The notes: generated by a model not told the origin, from the sequence alone. Shown: positions 9,140 through 20,441, numbered from the stretch's first letter. The stretch is DNA of 64,000 nucleotides from Lamellibrachia columna (GCA_963662155.1 OY759263.1:44786002-44850001), one strand, 5' to 3'. Translations and numbers: made by a program.

Positions 9140-11276
9140 AACTGGCCAGGTATGTTAGGGTAGGTGCCTGGGTGCGGTTGGTAGACAGCCGACGGTTGGC
9201 CATAAACCGATGGGGGAGGGCCTCCAGGCATGCCGGGGTACGGGTACACAGGCATGGTCATCTGGCCTTGCATATACTGGGGTGGGAACTGTGTGTGGCG
9301 TACTGGTGTGGGGTGCCATAGCTGTGTGAGTAGGGCATCGGCACCTGACTGTACACGGTTGTCGCACCAGCGATCACACCAGACTGAAGCTTGACGCCAC
9401 CTGGTGTGACGGTATAGTACCACCAACGTCCGGTTCGCCGCCGATAATGACCTGCCTCTGAGTGTAGCTCTGACTCGACATCAGCGACGACGACGATGAT
9501 GACACGGCATCGTATACCAGTGATGACACAGTGATGTTGCCACGCTAACAAGTTGCTGCTGCAGTGTCATCAATGGCGACGCCTGTGCCGACTTGATGCG
9601 ATCTTGCTGCAACAACAATAGCATTATCTCACCCTGAAGCTCTGTCAGACTGCTGTTCAGCTAGTTGAGTGATGTGCCGTACTCCTGCAGGTTCTCCTGG
9701 CTTGAGTGGATCAGAGCTGTGCTCTGCATCGACGGTGGGGGTAGTCGCGAGACGCCTCATCAGGCTCCGGCAGGTGATAAGACTTCGGTCTGTTGGGTGA
9801 TAACCTTGGTGCCGACTTCTCATTAGGCCATTGTTGTTGCGATGGCAATTCCGTACATTTTTCTTCAACGTCATCCACCAGGTGGCAATGTCGCAGTCGG
9901 GTGTTGTCCGCGGGCTCGTTGTTATCCTGTGTTTTGTGGTGTTTCTCGTCCACATCGACATCCATTTCATGACTTCATCTGGTTCACCTCTCAACGCCCT
10001 GCTCTCTTTCCTTGTACCCTGGACGACAGGTTGTTTTGACTCTACCGACAAGTCCGCTTCTTCTTGACGCCCATCGCCACCAGGGGCGTTACCCTTGCCC
10101 CTGGAGTTGACTTGGATAAATGCCTGCTTGTCCAGCTGTTCTGTCCACTTCATCTCCGCACGACGCTTCCCGAGCTCAATCTGACGCCGCTGCTCAACGA
10201 GCCTCATTCTCACACTGAGCAGCTCGGATGCAAGTAGCTGCACGTCGCTGTCGTCACGTCGTCTGATTGGGCAGCGCAGCAAATGTTGTCTTCTTGATGG
10301 CGGGGGAACTGGTGGCGACCTTGCCCCGCTGGAACTGTTCTACGAGGGACAGTCTCAACTTGTCCCCTGCGTCGTCACCCTCTCCTACCGGGGTGGCTCT
10401 AGCGTTCACATGCCCACTGCTGTAAGGGCTTCCTCGCATGCTCAGCGACGTGGGCCGGTGTGCCGCTAGCCCAGGTCGTGTAGCAGCATCTTCGACCAGC
10501 ATAGAACTGCCGTGCAGAAAGAATGAGTCCTTCGTCTTGTGGTTGTGGTGATCAGCATGTATCTTATGTGCAAGGGATCCTCCAGTCACTGACACAAGGG
10601 ATCCTCCAGTCACTGACACAAGGGATCCTCCAGTCACTGACACAAGGGATCCTACAGTCACCGACACAAGGGATCCTCCAGTGACCAGTCACCGACACAA
10701 GGGATCCTCCAGTGACCAGTCACCGACACAAGGGATCCTCCAGTCACCGACACAAAGGATCCTCCAGTCACCGACACAAGGAATCCTCCAGTCACTGACA
10801 CAAGGGATCCTCCAGTCACTGACACAAGTGATCCTCCAGTCACCGACACAAGGGATCCTCCAGTCACTGACACAAGTGATCCTCCAGTCACCGACACAAG
10901 GGATCCTCCAGTCACCGACACAAGGGATCCTCCAGTGACCAGTCACCGACACAAGGGATCCTCCAGTCACCGACACGAAGGATCCTCCAGTCACCGACAC
11001 AAGGGATCCTACAGTCACCGACACAAGGGATCCTCCAGTCACCGACACAAGGGATCCTACAGTCACTGAAACAAGGGATCCTCCAGTCACTGACACAAGG
11101 AATCCTACAGTCACTGACACAAGGGATCCTACAGTCACTGACACAAGGGATCCTACAGTCACTGACACAAGGGTCCCTACAGTCACTGACACAAGGGATC
11201 CTACCGTCACCGACACAAAGGATCCTACAGTCACTGACACAAGGGATCCTACAGTCACTGACACATGCATGTTGCC
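9140..11276 (-). pseudogene. CAMSAP: CAMSAP large central exon: coding minisatellite, SFFLHG, CC1
   Basis: A very strong acceptor (a run of nine T then GTAG) opens at 11276 in the phase expected from the previous exon and leads straight into the 24-bp repeat (octapeptide SVTGGSLV). After the repeat come KDSFFLHGSSM, a linker, KKTTFAALPNQTT, a TGA at 10254 where relatives have Trp, then ASELLSVRMRLVEQRRQIEL (CC1), QAFIQVNSRGKG, an acidic linker, NSSLTELQGEIMLLLLQQDR (after TAG at 9661) and a Pro/Tyr/Gly-rich segment (PVYPYPGMPGGPPP). The continuing peptide uses all three frames between 10260 and 9600, so at least three indels are needed. The 3' end is approximate. Confidence 0.75.
10565..11270. 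repeat. 24-bp minisatellite inside coding exon (about 28-29 units)
   Basis: Consensus GGATCCTCCAGTCACTGACA + CAAG. Most units are 24 bp and encode SVT(G/V)GSLV on the minus strand. Three units (near 10680, 10715 and 10935) are 31 bp, carrying an extra GACCAGT. Each 31-bp unit shifts the frame by one, and together (21 bp) they restore it. A TGA at 10689-10691 appears only between the second and third long units. Confidence 0.95.
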
Positions 11277-11409
11277 ACTACAAAAAAAAACCAAACGGGA
11301 TACCGTCTCAAAATCACCTGCACTTCATTCGTACAACTTGCACCCAGAAGTTAATCACTGATCAATCCCCAACAGGGGTGGCCAAAGAATCTCTAAGTAG
11401 CGCCCTTAC

Positions 11410-11500
11410 CTGCCTTCCCTAGGGTGCACCGACTGATCCGATTCGCCCCATGCCCGGACAGAATGGGAAAGATTCCCAGTTGCTCCTTTGGGTGGCAAAC
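11410..11500 (-). CDS. CAMSAP: CAMSAP linker exon
   Basis: Acceptor TTATTAACAG, donor GGCAG|GTAAGG. Open in the frame set by its neighbours (phase 1 in, phase 2 out): LPPKGATGNLSHSVRAWGES then DQSVHPREG. No conserved motif; called from splice sites, phase and position. Confidence 0.6.
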
Positions 11501-11861
11501 CTGTTAATAATGCGGAAACATAGCAAGTTAAGCACATACAACAATTGTGAGAAATGAACAAATATTTCTTACAAATCTAATAAATAACAAATTTCAAATT
11601 TCTAACAAAAACTTTACATTATTATAACCTGAATGAAGCTTAAAACTAACTCCATAACACACTGCGAATCAGGTTCATCAATGTTCAAACACATACATAA
11701 ATGCATATCATAGTGAATATTAGACTGGTTCGATTTTCCATGAAATGATTCTAAAACAAAACGAGCAAACAAATTTAATTGTGAAGAACCTTTAGGCTCC
11801 CATCTAATAAATACTGCAATACTTCAGTACACATTTCTCACACCAGGTGGTGCTCACTTAC

Positions 11862-11944
11862 TACTCATCATTTCACCGTTCTGCAATGCTGTCTTTGCTT
11901 GGTTGAGTCGCCGTGGCAACAATCTCGCTTCAGGACCAGCCGAG
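11862..11944 (-). CDS. CAMSAP: CAMSAP linker exon
   Basis: Acceptor TTTTGCAG, donor A|GTAAGTG. Reads AGPEARLLPRRLNQAKTALQ + NGEMMS. Phase 2 in, phase 1 out, fitting the exons either side. Supported by splice sites and phase; the sequence is not strongly conserved in the family. Confidence 0.6.
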
Positions 11945-12059
11945 CTGCAAAACAACGGGGCTAACTTCATTTTTTAGCAACAGACAAAATTTCAGGCTGA
12001 CAGTCAAAATGACAGGCTGACAGTTAAAATGACTGGCTGTCGGTCAAAATGGATATAAC

Positions 12060-13062
12060 TTTATTATTCACCATCCAATTTAAATATATTATATATGATT
12101 AGAAAGCAGATAAATTGCTCCTCCACCATCTCGGATGACACCACTGTAATTGGCTGTGTCAACAATGCTAACGAGTCTGTGTATAGAGAGGAAGTTCAAA
12201 GACTGGTCGGCTGGTGTAAGAACAACAACCTGGTACTAAACATATCCAAAACTAAGGAAATGATCATTGATTTTCGCAAAAAGAAAACACCCATCCACCC
12301 CCTTGTCATTGACGGTACTGAAGTCTTACAAGCCGACTCTGTAAAATTTTTGGGTTCGACTATTTCAAAAGATCTTTCCTGATGTAATAACACGATTGAC
12401 ATCATTAAAAAAGCACAAAAACGCATGTACTTCCTTAGACACCTCAAACAATTTGGCTTATCTCAAGCAATATTAACATGTTTCTACCGCACAGTTATTG
12501 AAAGCGTCTTGTCATTTTCTATTACTGTCTGGTTTGGTCGCGCCAGCCAAGATGAAATTAATCAAATTGAATCAGTCGTCAAGAACGCCTCTAAACTAAT
12601 CGGGTTAAATATGCCGTCCATCTGATCTCTTTATCTATCTCGCAGTTTGTGCAAATCCAAGCACATTGTACAAGACGAATATCATCCAGCCAACCATCTC
12701 TTTGAACTCCTTCCCTCCGGTAAGCGCTACCGTAGCATAAAAACTAAAACGACGCGATTCAACAATAGTTTCTATCCTCAACCGCTGAGATTTTTAATCG
12801 GAGAGCCATCATAAATGTCTTGCCTCTGGTAGGTAGTTACAATGTCGCGTTTTTAATTTTTATTTATTAATTTTTTTTATAATCTTTTTTATTTTTCATT
12901 TTTTAATCTTGCAACCTATTATATTACTCTCGCTTGTTTTCAACTGTTTTTAGTATTACGCTTGTGATATGTAATGTTTAGTTCCGTGTGTGATTGGGTG
13001 CATGAGTGTCCTTGTACTTGCTACTTGGTAATAAAACTTATCTTATCTTATCTTTCTTTTTC
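12060..13062 (+). mobile_element. LINE remnant (RT C-terminal part) with TCTTA-type tail
   Basis: Frames 12095-12382 and 12425-12625 encode an RT palm/thumb region: SDDTTVIGCVNNANES, LVGWCKNNNLVLNISKTKEM, VKFLGSTISKDLS, MYFLRHLKQFGLSQAIL. One stop (TGA at 12380) and a frame change break it. The remaining LFELLPSGKRYR motif lies at about 12700. The 3' end is a short CTTATCTTATCTTATC tail at 13035-13055. 5'-truncated copy lying in sense-opposite orientation to CAMSAP. Confidence 0.8.
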
Positions 13063-13379
13063 TCTTACTAAATTAGCTGAACGTTTCAACATTGATAAAC
13101 CAACAAATGGCTCTGATTTGGTGATCTCCGAGTTCCCAAATAAAAATGACATACCGATGTCACTAAATTTGACTCATCCACAATGCTAATGCAAATGGTT
13201 TCCTGCAAGTGCTGACTGGTGTTGTATTCAGGATAAAAAGGTAATTACTACTAGAGTTGCATAAAGATAAAACGGGTTAAGTGCCCTGTTTGAATTGTCA
13301 TTTCATAAAATGAGGTTACCAATGCACTGTGCACATGACTATATGTCAACTACGGAAACAGCAATTGTCTAAAACTTAC

Positions 13380-13791
13380 CCAGATTTATCCGGGATGGTC
13401 TTGGGTGACCCAATTTAGCCGCTGGAGCTACCACCACCACCACCGGCATTGTTGTTAATGCTAAGCCTCATCGCCGAACTTATACCACCTGGTAGCAGAA
13501 ACCTGCACAGTGCCGACGGACTTCCTTCAGCTGGCTCCGTCATGAAATCCGCCGCCCCGGGGTCGTGGCGTACCACGGGGTTGCGATGCATGCACCTGAC
13601 GGGGTCGATCTGGGACGAGTGGAAGAGTTCAGCGACAAACGTGAGCATGTGGATCTTAAGGTTGGCAGGCGCATAGAAGATGTCGTTGAGAGTCATGTGG
13701 AGGCAGGGCAGGGGAAGGTGCTGCTTGGCAAACAACATCACCAGCTGTAGGTTGTACAGTGAGTCCGCAATGTTCTCCTTCATCACTATGT
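13380..13791 (-). pseudogene. CAMSAP: CAMSAP calponin-homology core exon with in-frame TAA
   Basis: Acceptor GTCTGATTGCAG, donor CTGG|GTAAGT. Encodes DIVMKENIADSLYNLQLVM, CLHMTLNDIFYAPANLKIHM, LTFVAELFHSS, the most diagnostic CH stretch of CAMSAPs, then a Gly/Ser run. A TAA at 13415-13417 interrupts the frame after SSSG; the downstream IGSPKTIPDKSG remains in phase with the next exon, so the stop is a simple substitution, not an indel. Confidence 0.85.
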
Positions 13792-13829
13792 CTGCAATCA
13801 GACAGAACGGCACATTCAGGCAATGTCTA

Positions 13830-14410
13830 AGGCAATAACGTAACATTCAGGTAAAGTCTACTGACAACAGGATGTGACAATCAAGCAGGCTACAGCAACA
13901 ATGTTCTCATAGTCTACCCACTGCAGCAACAATGTAACATTCAGGTATGTCTATGGCAAAAATTAATGTGGCAATATGGCTATGGCTATGTGTACAGCAA
14001 GAATGTGACATTCAGACAATGTTTATGGCAAGAATGCAACATTCAGGCAATGTCTACAGCAAGAATGCAACATTCAGATCATGTTTACGGCAAGAATGTA
14101 ACATTGAGGTCACATATACAGCAATAATGTGACATTCAGGTCATATGTACAGCAAGAATGTGATATTCAGTTTATGTCTATAGCAAGAATGGGACATTCA
14201 TGTAATGTCTACAGCAAAAATGTGACATTCGGACAATGTCTACAGCAAGAATGGGACATCCGGGTGATGTCTACAGCAATAATGTGACATTCAAACTATG
14301 TCTACAGCAACAATGTGAAACTCTGGCAATGTGTATGACAAGAACATGACATTCAAGCAATGTCTATGACAACAATGTGACATTCAGGTCATGTATACAG
14401 CAAGAATGTC
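13830..14410. repeat. 31-bp minisatellite
   Basis: About 18-19 diverged copies of GGCAATGTCTACAGCAAGAA + TGTGACATTCA, directly adjoining the acceptor side of the CH core exon (minus strand). Shares TGTCTACAG with the neighbouring 32-bp array. Confidence 0.9.
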
Positions 14411-14439
14411 TTTTCTTCAAGCATCTCTTATGAAACAAC

Positions 14440-15010
14440 AGTTACTGATGGACCTTTGTCCACAGACCACCTCTCTTGTCATGGCCTGTCTACAGAGACC
14501 ATCTCTCTTGACATGGCCTGTCTACAGAGACCGTGTCTCTTGACATAGCCTGTCTACAAAAACCATCTCTCTTGATTGACAGGGCCTGTCTACAGAGGCC
14601 ACCCCTCTTGATTGAAGTGGGTGTCTACAGAGACCACCTCTCTTGACATAGCCTGTCTACAGAGACCACCTCTCTTTACACAGCCTGTCTACAGAGGCCA
14701 TCTCTCATGACACAGAGCTTCTCTGCAAACACTACCTCTATTGAGATGCAACTACAGACATTTCACTCAGCATCTCTGCTGAACCTGACCTTGGAATCGA
14801 ATTGTATCGGGACAGTAAAAGCTGATGAGCATGCTAGACAACATCTGTCATTGACCATCTGTCTACAAAGCCTTTCTTTCTTGACATAGCCTGTCTACAG
14901 AAACCACCTCACTTGGCACAGCCTGTCTACAAAGCCTATCTCTCTTGACATAGCCTGTCTACAGAAACCACCTCACTTGTCACAGCCTGTCTACAGAGAC
15001 CATCTCTTAT
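14440..15010. repeat. 32-bp minisatellite with embedded exon fragment
   Basis: Unit CTTGACATGGCCTGTCTACA + GAGACCATCTCT. The array is interrupted at about 14704-14840 by a diverged copy of 15006-15146, which includes the 3' part of the CAMSAP exon 15092-15215. The larger duplication period is therefore about 304 bp. Confidence 0.85.
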
Positions 15011-15091
15011 GACACACAGCTTCTCTGCAAACACTGCCTCTATCGAGATGCAGCTGCAGACATTTCCCTCAGCATGTGTGCCAAATCTGAC

Positions 15092-15215
15092 CTTGGAATC
15101 AGAATGCTTTGGGACAGTAGAAGCTGATGAGTGATGCCAAGCGGCATCCATCACAGATGTCCTTCATGAAGTCTTCTATGAGTGGGATGCTGGGCTTATC
15201 AAAATCTGCCACCTG
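15092..15215 (-). pseudogene. CAMSAP: CAMSAP CH-domain exon with in-frame TGA
   Basis: Encodes QVADFDKPSIPLIEDFMKDI, CDGCRLASLISFYCPKAF, TGA at 15099-15101, then FQ and the donor G|GTCAGA. It joins in phase 1 to DIVMKENIADS of the next exon, so the stop is a point change in otherwise good CH-domain sequence. The acceptor is a guess (after GGAAG). Confidence 0.8.
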
Positions 15216-15269
15216 CTTCCTTGGTACCCGCGCTTACACTCTCTTATGTTAATAATAATACGAAAACTT

Positions 15270-15660
15270 CTGTCACGCCTAAATCCTCATAAACCTGACC
15301 TCAGAGGTGTATCAAAACGAAAGAGTTTGGCAATCTCTAAATACACTGCTAACGTTGTCAACAGATGATGATTATGATAGGGAGCTAACAAGGGAAAAGA
15401 TAAGTCTAGGGCAACATTTTATCACATTTCCTATTGGCCTAACAGTTAACACTAACAGGGAGAGAGTTCCAGAGTTGGTGCAGTAACCGAGAAAGCACTA
15501 CATATAACGTGTGTTTCAACTCTGGGAACAGAAAGTAGATCAGATCTAGGTGATTGAAACTGTCTGGGCTTTCTTGCAGGAGTGAGCAGTGAACGTACAT
15601 TGCTCAGACACCATGTGGGCCAGTGTCTCCGCACATCTCACATTCCTAATTACAATGTGG
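15270..15660 (+). repeat. Dispersed repeat family 3, copy B
   Basis: Diverged copy of 6956-7350; shares TTCCAGAGTTGGTGCAG and CTTGCAGGAGTGAGCAGTGA blocks. CAMSAP intron. Confidence 0.65.
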
Positions 15661-15998
15661 GAGAGAAGAAAGTGACAAAGAAAGGAGTTTTAGAATCATA
15701 ATTTGTGGGATACACGTCATACAGCATACTGTCTAGATATATTGATGTAGATGTTGGTATTTATTCTTCTTTCGGCTGTAAGCAGCACCGACTTCAAACA
15801 CAAACTCTTGAATACGATTATTACACTGTTCAGTGTAAACAGGATTACATATATTTGTTCATGATTACACTACCTCTGCCTACAGGTAAAATTTAAATAC
15901 TGCATGTTTAGTTAGTTCTATGCTAGAATTACAGTTAAAATTGTTGCATGTGCACTAGCGTGTAGGTTGACAGTGACATGCAGCGTAAGATCATGTAC

Positions 15999-16131
15999 CC
16001 GTGACGCATTCTGCTGCTCCGAGAGGTCGAGTCGTGCACGCATGACTGAGCACATCTTCTTGATCCACAGCCCCACGGTTGTCTCAGTGTCAAAGAGAAG
16101 TTCGGTGGACGCACTGAATGTTGTGAAGCTC
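15999..16131 (-). CDS. CAMSAP: CAMSAP N-terminal exon (SFTTFSAS)
   Basis: Acceptor TTGGTTGTAG, donor CGG|GTACAT. Encodes SFTTFSASTELLFDTETTVG then LWIKKMCSVMRARLDLSEQQ, matching the 'RFSTFSAS...W(I/L)NK' segment of CAMSAPs in front of the CH core. Intact; phase 2 in, phase 0 out. Confidence 0.85.
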
Positions 16132-16289
16132 CTACAACCAATAAAATAGATGAAATAATATTTATGGAGGTAATACCCGCTTCTGCGCATAAAATACTAG
16201 TGTTATAATTTCACAAAGTTTGAGGTCAAATAACTCAGTAACGAGTAGGGCCAGAGTCATGAAATGTTTGGCGTGTGTTCATCCTGATC

Positions 16290-16321
16290 CATATATATAT
16301 AGTACATCAACTTTGATTTCA

Positions 16322-16366
<45 letters not shown>

Positions 16367-16372
16367 CTCTAG

Positions 16373-16405
<33 letters not shown>
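16290..16405. repeat. TA microsatellites
   Basis: Two long (TA)n runs (about 16326-16363 and 16376-16405) separated by ATGACTCTAGCTC. Confidence 0.95.
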
Positions 16406-16410
<5 letters not shown>

Positions 16411-16639
16411 GATGGTTGTGAATCTGGATTGCACTTTGTAATTTATATCGAATTTCACAAATAAGTCACAACTATTATGTTATCTTTGAAACTATTAGGA
16501 ATAGGAAGCTAACATTTGTTCATTTGGGGAATATCGGGTAAAACAATTGATGAGATCTCAAAACCTTGTGGGTGGTGGTTTTTGAATTTTTTTATTTGAT
16601 GTGAATTTATGAATAGCTAACAGTTCTATCTTTCACTTC

Positions 16640-16990
16640 AAACTCCTCCTTAACTGACTATGAATCAGGTTTGCTGACGTTCAAATGTGGAGTGTGGGAA
16701 TAGTTTAAGTAATATGCGCAGTTGGCTTTTAAAATGTTGAACATTTGTTATCATCATTGAAAGATTTGACTTTGATCGATACTGGGTAGATGGAGAAACT
16801 TGTGAAAGTGTGAATAGCTTTACATCATAGTGTATAGTCAGACAACTTTTGCCCTTTTTGACAAAATCCGATCAAAATAATTTACTAATTTGTCCGACGA
16901 TTTCAACAAAACTGAATAATTTTTTTTTACAAAAACAACCTAACACGTTATAGTTGATGTGTTAGATAAAAAAAATTAAACAAAAGAAAA
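16640..16990 (+). repeat. Dispersed repeat family 2, further copy
   Basis: CTATGAATCAGGTTTGCTGA and the following blocks match the family at 6180-6540. Confidence 0.5.
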
Positions 16991-17233
16991 AATCTAACCG
17001 AGGAAGGACCAAAAAAAAACATCAGTGATAAAATATGATTTGTCGGCCCATGATGAGCTCGTGCGCCACTAGCATCGATGTCATCATGGGTATAAATTAA
17101 AGTGACAAAAGTTCTGTGTTGCAGATTTTTGGTCAACGCCGACAACAGCACGTATAGGCATTGCAGTTTTGGCAACATCTTGTTTCATAGTTGCTAGAAT
17201 AAGCATGTTTTGTTTGGTTTGCCATCTTCTTAC

Positions 17234-17319
17234 CTGACCGCCTTGACTACCCTCTCAACGGTGACTATGTCCTGGGTGTGCGCTTTAATGAGTGCTCGAA
17301 TGAGGGCCATGTGTGCACT
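17234..17319 (-). CDS. CAMSAP: CAMSAP N-terminal exon (SAHMALIRALIKAH)
   Basis: Acceptor TTTGTCGACAG, donor CAG|GTAAGA. Encodes SAHMALIRALIKAHTQDIVT then VERVVKAV, the conserved helix preceding SFTTFSAS. Intact; phase 0 in, phase 2 out, both matching. Confidence 0.85.
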
Positions 17320-17868
17320 CTGTCGACAAATATGCTACATTAGAATTTCAAAAACACTGAGTTAAAATTAAAATACACCATATAAGAAGGGACAAATATG
17401 CAATACAATTAGTTATTCTATTATTTTAATATTTTCAGTTTTTTATACAGCATTATTGTTGAAATAAATGGGGAAAAAGTGGGCTATATTAGGTAGGTAC
17501 TAATTTACCAATACCGGTATTTAAGATCTTAAAATGTGCATGTTCAAGCAGGACAAACACTCCAAATACATGTCGCTGTATTTGGCATGTATTTGACTGA
17601 ATACACCAAATATGAACATCAAATACAATACGAAAAAGTCAAATACAAATATGCAAAATCAGCACATATATATATACACACCGTTATGTATTTGACTCCA
17701 ACTCTAGTTCACAACTGTAAAATGTTAACATAACCTAGACAAGGATCTTATACACGTGTGGCAACAACAGATAAGTAAACAGAGTACCACACATGTTTGA
17801 GTGGGTTTAAACCCTACGGTGCACCCACCAGCATTTACATGGCCAGCAGCGGTGTTCTAGTCACTCAC

Positions 17869-17978
17869 CAGGTGGACAGGTTTGTGCTGTTTGAGCATGC
17901 TGTCGGTGACAGCAGCGTCACTCCCCTCTGTCACATACACGCCTCATCTCGACAACAGCTGCATGACAGCCTGGTGAC
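17869..17978 (-). pseudogene. CAMSAP: CAMSAP N-terminal exon with in-frame TGA
   Basis: Acceptor TCGCCAG, donor CTG|GTGAGT. Encodes HQAVMQLLSR, TGA at 17944-17946, then GVYVTEGSDAAVTDSMLKQH and KPVHL. The flanks match the 'HQxVxQxLSRxGxYVxE' stretch of the family. Only the one codon is wrong, and the phases fit both neighbours. Confidence 0.8.
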
Positions 17979-18347
17979 CTGGCGACACATCAGATTTCAG
18001 GTCACATCACATATCTTACAATTACAAGTTGTCCACAACATTGTTTTCACATGATAAAACATGTTCCACTGACATGACTCAGACCTGGGGCTGGTGTACT
18101 CATGCTCAATGTACTCAGATTTGACGAGTACATCCAAGTACTTTTTCAATATGATGCTGTGATAATTATTTATGAATTTATTTTAAATACAGTTTTATCA
18201 AGTATTTGTAGTTAACAAAATGAAAGCATTTTTTATTTAAATACTTCCATATAGTATCTGAAATGTTCAAATACGTTATTTCTGATTAATTAATAAAAGT
18301 AACTAAGGACCACTGTAGGCAGCATATTCCCCAGTCAGAAACACGTA

Positions 18348-19375
18348 CAGTCAAGCCTCGTTATAATGCGGTGGTCGGGGTCCATAATTTCGGACCGCGC
18401 TGTACACAAGGTGCGTTAGGTGTTCTCATATCTGCCACTAGAACACTAAACAATAACGATCGCCGCCCGCTGCACCAAGCCCAAGAAAACTGCCGAAGCC
18501 CTGTGTGCTTGCAGCACTGTCTTATACGTCAATATGCAGTTTATGGAACTTATTAAACGAGTATACTAGCATCAACGTGTATTATTTTTAAATGTCATAG
18601 TTTATGGATTTTATTAAACAAGTATAGTAGCATGTATTATTTTTAAATGTCATACCCTCTTGACTCTTGAACTGAATAAAACACATGTACATATACCGTT
18701 ATGGAATAGATCTACTACGATGATGCACTGGACCAATAGGCCTACGAATCGAAAATAACAACCTGGATCTGAGCAGCCAAAAACGTATATGATTTGACAA
18801 ACGTAGTATGTAAGCTGATAAAACACAGAAAACGACAATAGGTAGAATTAATAATTGTTTCACTTCGTCTTTCAACCGATCTCGACCAAAGCATAAATTT
18901 ATTACGCAACACTTAACTTCGTTTCATATGTGGATGACGAATTCATATTTTCGCGCACCGGTAGAGCCTTGGGTTATGAATTTAGCATGTTGGATTCGCG
19001 TCGCGAAAACGATTAAATTTATGATGCAATGGAAGCATGTCATTTCACCCAAGTGTTATGTTGGTATTGCATACTAAATGCATTTAAAACTGTTTATCTG
19101 ATTCTTACTCAAGGCGTATTTGTGAATCTCGATTGCAATTTACAAACCTTCGAAGTTAGGCCAGCGACAGCGATTGATGTCGGCGGCAGCGCAGAACAAA
19201 CAACACATTGATACTCTTTCATTGACATTGTTCACCTAATGTTTCTTGAGAATTGTCAAAGCAATTCTAAGTAGGTTTAAGCAGGCCCATTTGGCATTTT
19301 CCCCTGGCGGCAGAAATTTGGGGTCCACGACCAATCGCATTATATCCAAATCCGCGTAATAATGGGGCGCGACTG
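18348..19375. mobile_element. pogo/Tigger-like non-autonomous DNA transposon with TA target duplication
   Basis: The ends are inverted: the left begins CAGTCAAGCCTCGTTATAAT, and the right, read from outside, begins CAGTCGCGCCCCATTATTAC. Both continue into related 'GCGG...GGTCG.GG.CC' subterminal blocks. TA dinucleotides flank both ends (18346-18347 and 19376-19377). The size is 1,028 bp and no transposase frame is present. CAGT termini and a TA duplication are the pogo/Tigger (Tc1/mariner superfamily) signature. It lies in a CAMSAP intron. Confidence 0.8.
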
Positions 19376-19434
19376 TAACCAGTTCAGGCTATAATCCTTG
19401 TGTTTGTTTAAATAAGCCAGGAAGCCCATAACGG

Positions 19435-19770
19435 AAAAAAGGTACGTTCTTATATAGCGCAGTATCCAGTCCATATGACCGCTCAAAGCGCTTTACACTT
19501 CACCCACTGGCAGATGTGTTCATTCCAAGGCCATCTCAACTTCTCTGGGAAGCATTCAGCCACGCTGCAATTGTGTGAAGACTATTCGTCCACATTTCCC
19601 CCACTGTCTGTATTGCCAGGTACTCATTTATACAGCTGAGTGAACTGTGGCAATGTGGGGTGATCAAACTTGCCAAAGGTTCGAAGCGGCCGCAGTGGGA
19701 TTTGAAACTGGGTTCTCTCGATTGAGAGTCCGGCCTTCTAACCGGCATGCCACCGTGCCCCACGAAGGGA
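19435..19770 (-). mobile_element. tRNA-derived SINE
   Basis: On the minus strand the right end starts GGGGCACGGTGGCATGCCGG (box A-like) and continues to TTTCAAATCCCACTGCGGCC (box B-like), a decayed tRNA head. The body ends in the 'AGCGCTTTGAGCGG...TACTGCGCTATATAAGAACG' tail seen at L2-mobilised SINEs. A second, more diverged copy lies at 26700-26950. Confidence 0.75.
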
Positions 19771-19904
19771 CCATTCACCAGTTAGCTTTAAAATGCCTTT
19801 GTTGCTCATACAAGGGACAGTGTTATAAACTAGCTGAGTCTATTGACTGTTCTTATACTGTATATTTTAATATGCTAAAGATGTCCCAAAAACAAGTGGT
19901 GCAA

Positions 19905-20240
19905 CGTCCCATAAAACAGCCGTTCAGTTAACCAATGAAAATCATTGTACCATAAAACAGCTGTCCAGTTAACCAATGAAAATCGTTGTACCATAAAACA
20001 GCCGTTCAGTTAACCAATGAAAATCATTGTACCATAAAAACAGCTGTTCAGTTAACCAATGAAAATCATTCTACCATAAAACAGCCGTTCAGTTAACCAA
20101 TGAAAATCATTGTACCATAAAACAGCTGTTCAATTAACCAATGAAAATCATTGTACCATAAAACAGCCATTCAGTTAATCAATGAAAATCATTGTACCAT
20201 AAAACAGCCGTTCAGTTAACCAATGAAAATCGTTGTACAT
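19905..20240. repeat. 41-bp minisatellite
   Basis: About eight copies of ACCATAAAACAGCCGTTCAG + TTAACCAATGAAAATCATTGT in a CAMSAP intron. Confidence 0.95.
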
Positions 20241-20341
20241 TCCTATTACACAATAATAAACAGGTTCCTGTAAAACGTTATTACTATTTTGGGGTGCAGG
20301 CTGAAGACTGAATGGATTCAGCTATATGACATGCTACCTAC

Positions 20342-20441
20342 CTTGCCCATGAGCTGTGATTTTCTCCCGGAAGATGTAGCTGCAAGCCTTGCAGTAGATG
20401 TCAGCATGGGTCAGTCCTTGCACAATGCGGGGGACGGTGTA
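20342..20441 (-). CDS. CAMSAP: CAMSAP N-terminal exon 3
   Basis: Acceptor TGTAGAG, donor CAAG|GTAGGT. Encodes YTVPRIVQGLTHADIYCKAC then SYIFREKITAHGQ, matching the 'LLSSELYCRVCSLI' part of the family. Intact; phase 0 in, phase 1 out. Confidence 0.8.

Noticed and set aside
10681..10938. Plus-strand frame of QSPTQGIL repeats
   Set aside because: Antisense reading of the 24-bp minisatellite, which is open because its unit is a multiple of three.
19640..19770. Possible tRNA gene from box A and box B-like words
   Set aside because: The cloverleaf is decayed and continues into a SINE body with an L2-type tail; a second copy exists at 26700-26950.
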